Part shown: one piece after another, positions 43,919 to 52,816 of the stretch
Layout: each line of letters opens with the position of its first letter
How positions within the stretch are numbered: the stretch's first letter is position 1
DNA from: PoT sp049331405
GTDB taxonomy: Bacteria > Planctomycetota > Planctomycetia > Isosphaerales > Isosphaeraceae
NCBI RefSeq assembly: GCF_049331405.1
Contig: NZ_CP186274.1
Location: 4,774,001 to 4,838,000 of the forward strand
DNA: 64,000 nt
Direction: 5' to 3'
Position numbers and translations under genes: made by a program
Notes under the pieces: generated by a model
What the model saw: only the letters and a program-made list of their open reading frames with translations
The model's database searches: none
Told to the model about the DNA's origin: nothing

Positions 43919-44506
43919 TCACGGCTGCGTCAGGGGCGGGAGCGATCGTAGCGTCAGGCCGAGCGCGACCCAACTGGCGCCACGGAATAGGAGATTGATC
44001 CCCAGGAATAACCCGATCACCCATAGCGCCGATGTCGGCAACTCCTGCCAGATCATCACGCCCAGGATCAGGTCGATGACCCCTCCGACGAGCGACCAAC
44101 CCCATGTGCCGAATCGGTAGCTGAGCGCTCCGACGATCTTGAAGATCCCGCCGACCATCAGGAAGCACGCCACGAGGAGCGTCAGGGCGAGCAAGGCGCC
44201 CATCGGCGCCCTCAGGAACAGGATGCCGACCACGATCGAGAGGACGCCGGAGAGCAAATGGATGAAGAACCCGCTCCAACCGCGACACCAGAACGCACCG
44301 ACCATTTCAGCGATGCCGCCCAGCAGGATGAGGACGCCGATCACCACGGCCGAAGCGATCGACGCAATCACCACCGAGCCCAACGCGACGAGGCCCAGCA
44401 CGGAGATTGCAATCCCCAGCAAAACGAACCAGATCCAATTTCCGCGAAGGGTGTCCAGGCCGTGCCGCAACTCCGCGGCGAGGGGACGTTCAAATGACGT
44501 TGACAT
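43919..44506 (-). CDS. HdeD-type (DUF308) membrane protein
   Basis: 195 residues with six predicted membrane helices arranged as three DUF308 hairpins, each ending in a G-x-x-x-I/L-x-G pattern (for example GGIAEMVGAFW, GGIFKIVGALSYRFGTWGW). E. coli HdeD protects against acid at high cell density; most homologues are uncharacterised. Upstream of the PPK2 gene on the same strand (85-base gap), so probably one stress-related unit. Confidence 0.85.
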   Translation of the reverse strand: MSTSFERPLAAELRHGLDTLRGNWIWFVLLGIAISVLGLVALGSVVIASIASAVVIGVLILLGGIAEMVGAFWCRGWSGFFIHLLSGVLSIVVGILFLRAPMGALLALTLLVACFLMVGGIFKIVGALSYRFGTWGWSLVGGVIDLILGVMIWQELPTSALWVIGLFLGINLLFRGASWVALGLTLRSLPPLTQP

Positions 44507-44583
44507 TGCCGAGATCTCCTGAGGAAAAGCCTGATTCGTGATCTTCGACGCGAACTTGCAAACAGGGTTTCATCAACACTCCA

Positions 44584-46410
44584 TCACTTCGTGAAAACAA
44601 GCCCAGGGTCATCGACTGCTGTCCCGATCGTCCGGAACTGGAATCGATCCCCGGTTTGCCAGGTGACGCGGCCGACCAGGGCTCCCCCTTCGCCGGCTTG
44701 GGCGAGTGTGAGCACGTCGTCGCCGAGGGTCCACTTGCCGACGAGTTGGTGTGTCTTGCCCTTGGTGTCGACCTTCCAGGTGAAGTTGCCGTCGTCGGCG
44801 ATATTCACGCGGATGGTCGTGTCGTTGTTCGGGCGTGCAGTCCATTCGCCGGGCAGGCGGCCCGGCTTGGCCTGGGCCACGGTCTCCGTCGGGGCCGGCT
44901 TCGCCTGTTCCGTGGCGGGCTTGGAGAACTGCTTGAGGAGTTGAGCGGAGAGCGTGTCCTGTGGGTCCAGGGCGACGACCTGCTTGAACTGGGCGACCGC
45001 ATTGTCGATGTGGCCCTGGGTCAGGTAGTGATAGGCGAGGACGAACCGGCCGGACGTCGAGGATCGGTTGGCCTTGGTGAAGGCCTCGAGATTTCGCAAC
45101 TGTCCGGTGTAGACGTCGACACCCGGGTAGAGCCCGACCATGGTCGTCCAGTCCCAGCCGGGGCCGACCGCAAGGACCGCGTAGAGCGGGCCCGCGGCGA
45201 GGTCGTACTTGCCGATCGCGAAGAGGATCAGGGCCCGGAACTCGTGGAGTGTGGCGTCGTTCGGCAGTACCTTGAGCACCTCGTCGGTCAGCCTGAGCGA
45301 CCCGGCATAGTCGCCGGAGCGGAAGGCTTCGCGGGCGGAGGCGAACTTCTCCATGGCCGGGTCGACGACCTCCGCGGCGGGCGGGGACGACTGGGTATCA
45401 ATGGGCTGGCTGTAGTCGTACACGAGCGCCGGAACGCTCACGGTTTGAGCCTCGCCGGCGACCGTCTGGTCGACCATGATCGGCTGGGCCATCATCGCTG
45501 CCGCGTAGTAAGGGTTCGCGTAACCGCCGCCATAGCCCCAGCCGTAGAACGACGAGCCGAGCTCCCAGGCCGACATGCCGACGGCCGTCCCCGCGGCGAA
45601 TGATCCCCAGCCCCAGTTGTTGGCATTGTGGTAGCCATGCCAGTACCCGTTGGCCCAACCCTTGTGGTATCCCCAGTACGCACCTCGCCAGTTGTTGTAA
45701 GCGGGAGGGCGAACTCCGTAGCCAGGGTCGACGCCGTTCCCAGCCAGGTTGTTCTGACGGATCCCCCCGACGTTGACATCGCCCCGATTGATCGTGTTGC
45801 CGCTACCGACAATTGCACGGCCTCCGACCGGGTTATTGGCAACACCTCCGACGCCGCCAACTCCTCCGACGCCGCCGACGCCTCCGACGCCGCCGACGCC
45901 TCCGACGCTACCAGGCCGGCTATCGATGCCCGGGCGATTGGCAACGCCTCCGACGCCGCCCGGGCGGCTGTCGATGCCCGGGCGGCTGTCGATGCCCGGG
46001 CGGCTGTCGATGCCCGGGCGATTGCCGACACCACCGACCCCTCCTGGGCGATTGCCGACGCCTCCCGCGCCACCAATGCCTCCCGCGCCACCGACGCCTG
46101 GTCCGGCACTTCCCGGACGACCGCCGCCGACCTGTGGGCTAGTGGGGCGAGAGTTCGCGGGACGATACGCGTTACCCGACGGGCGCTGGGCCGGCCTCGG
46201 TGCGCTGACGGATGGGCTGCGGCTGAATCCACCACCACCCATCCCGCCGCCGCCGCCACGCGGCATCCCACCGCCGAATCCGCCGCCACCCCCACCCCCG
46301 CGGAAGCCACCTCCGCCGCCGCCTCGCCCCCCGCGGGCGAAGGCCGTCGGGGTCGACATCGCGCATGCCAGGGAAATCACCAGAAGACCTCTGCCGAGTC
46401 GGGCTGCCAT
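44584..46410 (-). CDS. Glycine-rich exported protein with TPR region
   Basis: 608 residues from ATG 46410. Signal peptide to AFA, then a long Gly/Arg/Pro-rich region (GGRGGGGGGFRGGG...). It contains exact short repeats: GIDSRP in tandem and a GGV minisatellite, visible in DNA at about 45846-46030. A Tyr/Trp/Gly-rich stretch (YWGYHKGWANGYWHGYHNANNWGWG) follows, then TPR-like helices (FASAREAFRSGDYAGSLRLTDEVLK) and a C-terminal beta domain (GEWTARPNNDTTIRVNIADDG) ending LVFTK. Probably a surface or envelope protein; function unknown. The repeats may vary in number. Confidence 0.78.
   Translation of the reverse strand: MAARLGRGLLVISLACAMSTPTAFARGGRGGGGGGFRGGGGGGGFGGGMPRGGGGGMGGGGFSRSPSVSAPRPAQRPSGNAYRPANSRPTSPQVGGGRPGSAGPGVGGAGGIGGAGGVGNRPGGVGGVGNRPGIDSRPGIDSRPGIDSRPGGVGGVANRPGIDSRPGSVGGVGGVGGVGGVGGVGGVGGVANNPVGGRAIVGSGNTINRGDVNVGGIRQNNLAGNGVDPGYGVRPPAYNNWRGAYWGYHKGWANGYWHGYHNANNWGWGSFAAGTAVGMSAWELGSSFYGWGYGGGYANPYYAAAMMAQPIMVDQTVAGEAQTVSVPALVYDYSQPIDTQSSPPAAEVVDPAMEKFASAREAFRSGDYAGSLRLTDEVLKVLPNDATLHEFRALILFAIGKYDLAAGPLYAVLAVGPGWDWTTMVGLYPGVDVYTGQLRNLEAFTKANRSSTSGRFVLAYHYLTQGHIDNAVAQFKQVVALDPQDTLSAQLLKQFSKPATEQAKPAPTETVAQAKPGRLPGEWTARPNNDTTIRVNIADDGNFTWKVDTKGKTHQLVGKWTLGDDVLTLAQAGEGGALVGRVTWQTGDRFQFRTIGTAVDDPGLVFTK
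45846..46035. repeat. Minisatellite inside the Gly-rich gene
   Basis: Tandem 9-base units (CCTCCGACG/CCGCCGACG) followed by 18-base units (CGGGCGGCTGTCGATGCC), all in frame. It codes for the GGV and GIDSRP repeats. Confidence 0.85.
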
Positions 46411-46474
46411 CGCAATCCTCCCATTGTATCGCTTTGATGCTTCGCAACTCTCGGTTCGGGCTCCCCCTCCGCAG

Positions 46475-47425
46475 TCACTCATTTCCAGGTTGCGGCGCCC
46501 GTCGGACCAACTCGAACTGGTCGAAGTTTCGCGTGGTCTTTCCTCCGACGGTTCGTTCGAGGATCTCCCAGCGGATCCGGTCCTTATCGAGGGGAGTTAT
46601 GGCGTTGGTGAACGAGACCGACTGCCCGTCCGACCGGACGCCCGTGCCCTTCACGAACCAACTGCCGCCATCGGACGAGAGGAGTCCTTCCGCGAACCCG
46701 CCGCGGTCGTCGAAGACCCACATCCGGAACTGCCCCCGCTGGGCATCCCAGCCGATGCGCTGGGTGCCGGTCAGGGCGATGGAGCCCTCGATCTTCACGT
46801 CGAACTGCCTGACCAGGAAATTGCCATTGTCGGACCACTTGCAAGTGGTGTAGACGACCTCGTCGTCGCTCTCGTTGACCCACTCGCCGAGCATCCATTC
46901 GAGTGCCTGGAGATGCTCGCGTGCGGGGACTTCGACCTCCGGCTCGTCGCGGATCCGAGCGTGAAGCCAGCGACCGTCCTCCCGCGCGTAGATGACGGTG
47001 TACCGGTTCGAACTCGGCGTGCCGTCAGGACCGCTCGTCAGCGTCGCCTTACCCTCCTCGACAGCGAGATCCTTCCCGAAGAAGCGGAGCGATTCGGTGT
47101 CCAAGGCGAGCGTGCCTCGGTCCTCGCCGGCGAACTTGCTCGTGAAACGCTTGACGATGGAATCGCGGCCCTGCGTGACCTCGCCATCATCGTCCTCGAT
47201 CAACGCCTCGGCGGTGAATAGGTCGCCGAGCGCCTTGGCGTCGCCGGCGTTGTAGGATTTGACGAAGGACGCAAGCAGATCGGTGATGGCCCGGATGTCG
47301 GCTTCCCTCTCCTGAGGTTCGCCTCCGACCGGTGCCGACGCCGGCGCAGGCTGATCCTTGGCCGCGACCAGGCCCAGGGTCGCGGAGAGTGCCAGGATCG
47401 CCAGAACTATTGCATACTTTTTCAT
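46475..47425 (-). CDS. Exported SnoaL-like (SgcJ/EcaC-type) protein
   Basis: 316 residues. Signal peptide (MKKYAIVLAILALSATLGLVAA) and a first NTF2-like domain (IRAITDLLASFVKSYNAGDAKALGDLFTAEALIEDDDGE). A second, beta-rich half (LEWMLGEWVNESDDEVVYTTCKWSDNG) resembles DUF1579-type domains. Such proteins have no single known activity. ATG at 47425; the signal peptide supports this start. Confidence 0.8.
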   Translation of the reverse strand: MKKYAIVLAILALSATLGLVAAKDQPAPASAPVGGEPQEREADIRAITDLLASFVKSYNAGDAKALGDLFTAEALIEDDDGEVTQGRDSIVKRFTSKFAGEDRGTLALDTESLRFFGKDLAVEEGKATLTSGPDGTPSSNRYTVIYAREDGRWLHARIRDEPEVEVPAREHLQALEWMLGEWVNESDDEVVYTTCKWSDNGNFLVRQFDVKIEGSIALTGTQRIGWDAQRGQFRMWVFDDRGGFAEGLLSSDGGSWFVKGTGVRSDGQSVSFTNAITPLDKDRIRWEILERTVGGKTTRNFDQFELVRRAPQPGNE

Positions 47426-47850
47426 GGTGATGGCTCCAACGGATCGGTCGGCGAGAGTGCCGCGGAACGGCGGGAACTTCGTCTCGCCGAGCTTGGGGCG
47501 GAGGAAGACCCGGGCGATGCCGGGGTGGACGTCAGGGAGTTAAACGCCGAGAAGAGGAACGAGAAGGCGAACGTGGCGATGATGTTGGTCACGCCATTCG
47601 ACGTGCTGTCGGAGCTGAAGTAGATCGGGCCCTTGACGCCGTTGATCTGCTGCTCGACGGGGGTCGTCACGGTATCGGCGACGCTCTGGGCGTCCGCTCC
47701 GGTGTAAGTCGTCGTGACCTGGACCTGGGGCGGCACGATCTCGGGATAGAGCGAGATCAGCAGGACGAAGGCGCAGATGCCGCCGACCAGCAGCATCAGC
47801 AAGGCCAGCACCGTGGCGAAGATCTGGCGGCCGATGAAGAAGTTGACCAT
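47422..47850 (-). pseudogene. Remnant of an RND efflux pump with the middle deleted
   Basis: From ATG 47850 the first 90 residues match AcrB-type pumps (MVNFFIGRQIFATVLALLML, LYPEIVPPQVQVTTTYTGAD, PVEQQINGVKGPIYFSSDS). After TNIIATF the sequence jumps straight to FAFSFLFSAFNSLTSTPA, normally the TM4-TM5 region several hundred residues later, and then runs into unrelated sequence. More than 800 residues are missing, including the proton-relay Asp pair. It lies 70 bases after the adaptor gene on the same strand. Confidence 0.8.
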
Positions 47851-47920
47851 GGCTGTTCTCGCAACGGTGAGACGCGTCTGGGATCGTCGTGGGATTCCGG
47901 TGCCTTGGGGATCGCAAGGA

Positions 47921-48949
47921 TCACGGCTTCTGGGCCGGCTCGCGGGGCTTGTCTCCGTCGCGCAGGGTCTCCTTCGCGGTCGCGGGAGACTCGGCCTTGC
48001 GGGGCGTCTCCGGCGAGGTCGCCGCGATCTTGACCGTCTGGCCTCCTCGGACGAACTGCATGCCCTCCACAATCACCTGAAGGTCGGGTTCGAGTCCCGA
48101 TTCGAGGACGCAAAGGCCCTGGTAGATGAACGTCGCCCCGACCTGGACGACCGCGACCTTGCCCGCCCCATCGACGGTGAAGACCGTCGGACCGGCCTGC
48201 GTCTCGATCACGGTCTGCTCTGGGACGACGATCGCATCCTTGGTCTCGCCCACCTTGACGTCGGCCTTCACGCACTCGGCGGGAGGGATCGTCGCGCCCG
48301 GGTTGGGGACCTCCGCCTGGGCGGCAAGGATATCGGTGTCGAAGTCGGCCCCCGCCTGCTCGAGGCTCGCCTTGTCCGCGTCGACTTGCGCCGCGTCCTT
48401 CTGGTGAATGGCCTGCTTTCGCTGGACGTCCTCGATGCTGGTGGCGACTCGCTTGAACAGGTTTTGCACTCGCCATTCCTCGACCTCGGCCAGCTTCAGC
48501 GCCGCCCGGCTGAGCTCCAGTTGCTCCGTCGCGACTTCTCTCGCCTTGGAGTCCTTCGCCTTCTTCAAGGAGGCCTCGGCCAGTTCGAGGGCAACCTGGG
48601 CCTCCACCTGCTTGGCCTTGAAGGGATCCACGTCGATGACGAAGAGGAGCTGGCCGGCCTTGAAGTCTCCCCCCTCCGCGAAGTGGAGGTCGTCGAGGAC
48701 CCCGCGGACCCGGGCCCGGATGGAGACCTCCTCGAGGGCCCTGGTCGTCCCGATCGGTTCTGCCATGATGGGGACGGTCATCCGACGGGCCGCGACGACC
48801 GAGACGACCGGGGGCGGCGGCACGCGACCTGCTTCGGCCCGGGGCGAGCAACCTGCGGGGGCGGCTGATATGCATGCCGCGGCCGTTATTATCCAGAGCA
48901 TGGTCCTTGATCCAAACTCACCTATGCTCAGCATGGTCGATCTCCCCAT
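47921..48949 (-). pseudogene. RND efflux adaptor (membrane fusion protein) with in-frame internal deletion
   Basis: From ATG 48949 (342 residues). Lipoprotein signal with lipobox APAGC, then the first lipoyl half (VSIRARVRGVLDDLHFAEGGDFKAGQLLFVID) and a long coiled-coil hairpin. At AQAEVPNPGATIPP the sequence jumps from the coiled coil to the distal beta-barrel/membrane-proximal part (ETKDAIVVPEQTV). About 100 residues are missing, including the second lipoyl half and most of the barrel. The frame is kept, so a protein may still be made, but it cannot form a normal adaptor. The open frame back to 49051 is not conserved. Confidence 0.75.
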
Positions 48950-49051
48950 GGTGGCCTCGCGCAGGATGCCAGGCCCTCGCCTCCCAATGCAAAGGACCGG
49001 GAAACGACTATTCGTCAAATTCATTTCATTGACAATCTTATGAATTTTCAA

Positions 49052-49285
49052 GCGATTATATCGTTAATTTATATCGTTTTATCTTCTTCCGCCATCATGG
49101 CGGTGAGGGGCGAGTGTGGGGCAGGTTCTCGCAGATGATCTTCAGCATCGCCGTGAGGGGGCCGCCAACAGCATCCCGGTCAGGCCCAGCAACGGCACGG
49201 TCTCGATCTGGGGAGGCGATTCGGAGAGGGTCATCGGCACGCTCGAGTTGAGTGGGTCGGCGAATGCTGTCTCGGAAGCTCCGGC
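49052..49285. other. Spacer upstream of the adaptor gene with A+T-rich stretch
   Basis: A+T-rich promoter-like segment (49031-49090) for the reverse adaptor gene. A short forward frame (about 49165-49290, GTVSIWGG...GTLELSG) could be a remnant but is too short to assign. Confidence 0.4.
49057..49077 (-). promoter_or_regulatory. Direct repeat in the adaptor promoter region
   Basis: TTATATCGT occurs at 49057-49065 and 49069-49077, 12 bases start to start, in the only strongly A+T-rich stretch of the neighbourhood, about 110 bases upstream of the adaptor ATG. Candidate operator. Confidence 0.4.
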
Positions 49286-51805
49286 CTAGGAGATAGGGAC
49301 GGGGACCGCCTTCCAGATCGACGCGGCGTATTCGGCGATCGTCCGGTCGCTGGAGAACTTCCCCGACGAGCCGACGTTGATGATCGCCTTGCGGCCCCAG
49401 GCCCCGCGGTCCGCGTACAGCTCACACACGCGAGCCTGCGCGGCCGCGTACGACGTCAGGTCGGCCAGGTGCAGGTAGTAATCGCCTTGCGCGAGTAGGG
49501 CATCGCGGATCGGGTCGAAGAGCCTCGGTTCCTGGCGGTTGAAATGCCCCGAGAAGATCAGGTCCAGGGCTGCGCGAGTCTCTGACTCATGCTCGTAGTG
49601 CCAGCGGGGGTCATACCATCCCCGAGACTCGGCGACCTGCTCGGCCGTGAGGCCGAACAGGAAGACGTTCTCCTCGCCCGCCTCCTCGGCGATCTCGATG
49701 GTCGCCCCGTCACGGGTGCCGACGGTCAGGGCCCCGTTCATCATGAACTTCATGCTGCTCGTGCCGCTGGCTTCGTAGCCGGCCGTCGAGATCTGCTCGG
49801 AGACGTCGCTGGCGGGGATCAGCCTCTCGGCGAGCGTGACCGAGTAGTTGGGCAGGAACTCGACCCGGAGCCGGCCGCGCATGTCCGGGTCGCGGTTGAC
49901 GGCCGAGCCGACGTCGTTGATCAGCTTGATGATGAGCTTGGCGAGCCGGTATGCCGGGGCCGCCTTGCCGGCGAACAGGTAGGTCCGAGGCGACACGTCC
50001 AGCGAAGGATTGTCGCGGAGCCGGTTGTAGGCGATCACGACGTGGATGATATTCAGCAACTGACGTTTGTACTCGTGGATCCTCTTGATCTGAGTGTCGA
50101 AGATCGAGTCCGGGTCGAGCGTCACGCCGTCCCTGGCCTTGATCCAGTCGACGAACCTGGCCTTGGCCGAGCGCTTGGCGGCCAGGAACTTCTCGCGGAA
50201 CGCCGAGTCGTCGGCCAGCGGCACGATCCGCCTTAGCATGGCGAGGTCTGTGACCCAGCTTTCGCCCACAGCCTCGGTGAGCAGCGCCGCCAGGTCGGGA
50301 TTGGCGAGCAAGAGCCAGCGACGCGGGGTGACGCCGTTGGTCTTGTTGCTGAACCTCTCGGGGAACATCGTTGCGAAATCGGCGACCGTCCTGGTCCGCA
50401 GGAGCTGCGAGTGAATGGCCGCCACGCCATTGGTGCTGTGCGTCCCGACGATCGCCAGGTTCGCCATGCGGATCTGGCGGGAGGGAGTCTCCTCGACCAG
50501 GCTCATCCTGGCGACCTTGGCATCATCGCCAGGGTGGTCCGCCCTCACGGTATCCAGGAAGCGCCGGTTGATCTCGTAGATGATCTCGAGCTGGCGAGGG
50601 ATGAGAGCCTCGAACATCTCGACCGGCCACTTCTCCAGCGCCTCCGGCAGCAGGGTGTGATTGGTGTACGCAAGGGTGCGCACGGTGAGGTCCCAGGCCT
50701 CGTCCCAGCCGAGCTTCGCACCGTCGAGCAAGATCCGCATCAACTCGGCCACGGCCATCGCGGGGTGGGTATCGTTGAGCTGCACAGCGACCTTGTCCGC
50801 CAGCGTCGACCAGTCGTTCCCGCGGCGGCGGAAGCGGGCGACAATGTCGGCGAGGGAGCAGGCGACGAGGAAGTATTCCTGGACGAACCGGAGCGAACGC
50901 CCGCGGGGCGTCGAGTCATCCGGATAGAGGACGCGGCTGACTGTCTCGGCGAGGATGCGGTCGGACACCGCCCCGAAGAAATCGCCGCCGCTGAACTCGC
51001 CGAAGTCGAAGACGTCGGGCGTCGACGCCTGCCAGAGCCTGAGCGTGTTGATCGTCCGCCCGCCGAAGCCGACCACCGGCCGGTCGTGGGGGATCCCGAG
51101 CAGATGAGAGGGCTGCCCTCGATGCACCGTGATCACGCCGCGATGCGCCTCGAACCGCGAGCCGAGCGGCACGTTGACCGTCTCGCCGGGGCGCTGAACC
51201 TCCCAGGGATCCGGACGGGCCAGCCAGTGGTCGGCCTGCTCGACCTGGCTGCCGTCGCGGATCTCCTGGCGGAAGATCCCATAGTCGTAGCGCAGGCCAT
51301 AGCCGACGGCCGGGATCGCCATCGTGGCCATCGACTCGATGAAGCAGGCCGCGAGCCGGCCGAGCCCGCCGTTGCCGAGGCCGGCGTCGGGTTCCTGCTC
51401 GAGGATCTCGGCGAGTTCCAGCCCCTTCTCGCGCGCGGCGGCGTCGACCAGGGGCGAGAGCGCCAGGTTGATGACGTTGTTCGCCAGCGATCGGCCGATC
51501 AGGAATTCCATCGAGAGGTAATAGACCTGCTTCGGATTCTTCGCGTCGTACTCCCGCTGGGTGCAGACCCAGTGCTGGGAGAGGATGTCGCGTATCGCGG
51601 AGGCGACGGCCTCGAACCGCTCGCGAGGGCCGGCGTCCGCCGGGTCGAGGACGTGGTCGAACACCAGCCTGCGCTCGTACAGGGCGTCGTCGTTCCCGGT
51701 GAATTTCACGGGGCCGCAACCGTATCTGGCGAGGAGGCCTGCGGGGCCGTCGCCGTCGCGGGCTTCGGCCAGGGGGTTCTTCGTGCGGGGGCTGGTACGG
51801 CTCAT
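49286..51805 (-). CDS. glgP: Glycogen/maltodextrin phosphorylase
   Basis: An 839-residue GT35 phosphorylase releasing glucose-1-phosphate from alpha-glucan. Landmarks: YYLSMEFLIGRSL, LGNGGLGRLAACFIES, LNDTHPAMAVAELMR, TNGVTPRRWL, IFDTQIKRIHEYKRQLLN and EASGTSSMKFMMNGALT, which contains the PLP lysine. Full length. Its ATG overlaps the stop of an upstream remnant (ATGA). With the two GH57 enzymes at 4689-10498 it makes a glycogen-use set, although its usual debranching partner glgX survives only as fragments just upstream (52174-52810). Confidence 0.95.
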   Translation of the reverse strand: MSRTSPRTKNPLAEARDGDGPAGLLARYGCGPVKFTGNDDALYERRLVFDHVLDPADAGPRERFEAVASAIRDILSQHWVCTQREYDAKNPKQVYYLSMEFLIGRSLANNVINLALSPLVDAAAREKGLELAEILEQEPDAGLGNGGLGRLAACFIESMATMAIPAVGYGLRYDYGIFRQEIRDGSQVEQADHWLARPDPWEVQRPGETVNVPLGSRFEAHRGVITVHRGQPSHLLGIPHDRPVVGFGGRTINTLRLWQASTPDVFDFGEFSGGDFFGAVSDRILAETVSRVLYPDDSTPRGRSLRFVQEYFLVACSLADIVARFRRRGNDWSTLADKVAVQLNDTHPAMAVAELMRILLDGAKLGWDEAWDLTVRTLAYTNHTLLPEALEKWPVEMFEALIPRQLEIIYEINRRFLDTVRADHPGDDAKVARMSLVEETPSRQIRMANLAIVGTHSTNGVAAIHSQLLRTRTVADFATMFPERFSNKTNGVTPRRWLLLANPDLAALLTEAVGESWVTDLAMLRRIVPLADDSAFREKFLAAKRSAKARFVDWIKARDGVTLDPDSIFDTQIKRIHEYKRQLLNIIHVVIAYNRLRDNPSLDVSPRTYLFAGKAAPAYRLAKLIIKLINDVGSAVNRDPDMRGRLRVEFLPNYSVTLAERLIPASDVSEQISTAGYEASGTSSMKFMMNGALTVGTRDGATIEIAEEAGEENVFLFGLTAEQVAESRGWYDPRWHYEHESETRAALDLIFSGHFNRQEPRLFDPIRDALLAQGDYYLHLADLTSYAAAQARVCELYADRGAWGRKAIINVGSSGKFSSDRTIAEYAASIWKAVPVPIS

Positions 51806-52072
51806 GGGTTGGCTTCCTCGTTCGCTTTCCAGCGGGAGTAGTGTTCGCGGAGGGCCTCGAGGATCGCGGGCCCGCCCTTGCGGCAGATCGGGATGTTGAA
51901 GTCCTCAGATCATAACGCGGTGGGGCTGGCCTCTGGCAGGCCGCAGCCTCGCGAGGCTATTGACGACCTCCCGCCGGCTGAGGATGGCTTGCGAGAGCAC
52001 GCGCTGCGTCGCCTCCTCGTCGTTTAGCCGGATCTGCCCAGCGGTCAGGTTGAAGAGATCGTGCTGGCTCAC
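51802..52072 (-). pseudogene. Possible LOG-family gene remnant with lost middle
   Basis: From GTG 52072, SQHDLFNLTAGQIRLNDEEATQRV...LARLRP...HRVMI-stop looks like the N-terminus of a LOG/TIGR00730-type Rossmann protein (RVTIFGSAR would follow). Directly after, in another frame, comes DFNIPICRKGGPAILEALREHYSRW, ending in a TGA that overlaps the glgP ATG. Reading it as both ends of one gene joined by a deletion is inference; the family guess is tentative. Confidence 0.35.
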
Positions 52073-52173
52073 CGTTTCATAACCTCAATGCATAATTCTT
52101 GTGGGGGGGCGCTCCGCCTCGCGGAGACCAGAGAAATGGCATCACGGAATTCTCATATTATCATTCAAATGCA

Positions 52174-52810
52174 TTAATACATCGCGACGAAATGGGCTCC
52201 GACCCGATACGAGCGGCCGAGGGCCGTTGTCGCCTCCTCCCACGGGACGATGCCCTGCGGCGAGTTGAAGGTCGCGTCGATCCAACGTCGCCACGCGGCC
52301 TCCCCGCCCAGGCTAGGTGACCAGGTCGTTGAGGGTGAAACCGGCGTGGCAGGCCACTAAATTGACGCTCTGCTCGGCCTCGCAGCCTTTGTGGTCGTAG
52401 ATTTCGGGGCTGCCGACGAGCCGGTAGGCGACCCGGCGCACCGAGCCGGACTCGCCGCGGAACCGGCCGTTCCACTCCTTCCAGGCGTCGCCGATGAAGC
52501 TCCCGACCTGATAGAGCCCGGCCGCGTCCCAGGCCTCGGCGATGAGCTTCGTGCCCGCGAGGGCCGGCTCCGACTCGATGTCCCAGAGGACCGGCGGGTT
52601 CGGCAGCGGATGCCCGGAGGGGTCGAGGGCCAGGATCGACGCGAGGTCGAACCGGAAGCCGTCCACATGCATTTCTTCGACCCAGTAACGCAGGCTGTCG
52701 ACGATCATGCGGCGTACGATCGGCTGGTTCCCGTTCAGCGTGTTGCCGCAGCCGGTGTAGTCGGCATACCGAGATCCCCCTTCTTCGTGGAAAAGGTGCC
52801 TGGACGGCAA
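52174..52810 (-). pseudogene. glgX: Glycogen debranching enzyme GlgX remnant
   Basis: The main piece encodes the central GH13 barrel: YADYTGCGNTLNGNQPIVRRM, HVDGFRFDLAS (nucleophile Asp), KLIAEAWDAAG (acid Glu), GDAWKEWNGRF and the AEQSVNLVACHAGFTLNDLV segment, where the third catalytic Asp of CHDGFT is Ala. It stops at TAG. After a shift, WRRWIDATFNSPQGIVPWE...SYRVGAHFVAMY gives the true C-terminal end at 52174. About 250 N-terminal and more than 200 internal residues are missing. Non-functional. Confidence 0.85.
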
Positions 52811-52816
52811 TGTGGC

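Noticed and set aside
45846..46035. Short tandem repeats that could suggest a CRISPR array
   Set aside because: Units are 9 and 18 bases without unique spacers and are in frame with a coding gene.
49165..49290. Short forward frame GTVSIWGG...GTLELSG
   Set aside because: Looks slightly protein-like but too short and without homology I can name.
50411..51841. 476-codon forward frame over glycogen phosphorylase
   Set aside because: Antisense shadow of a certain gene.
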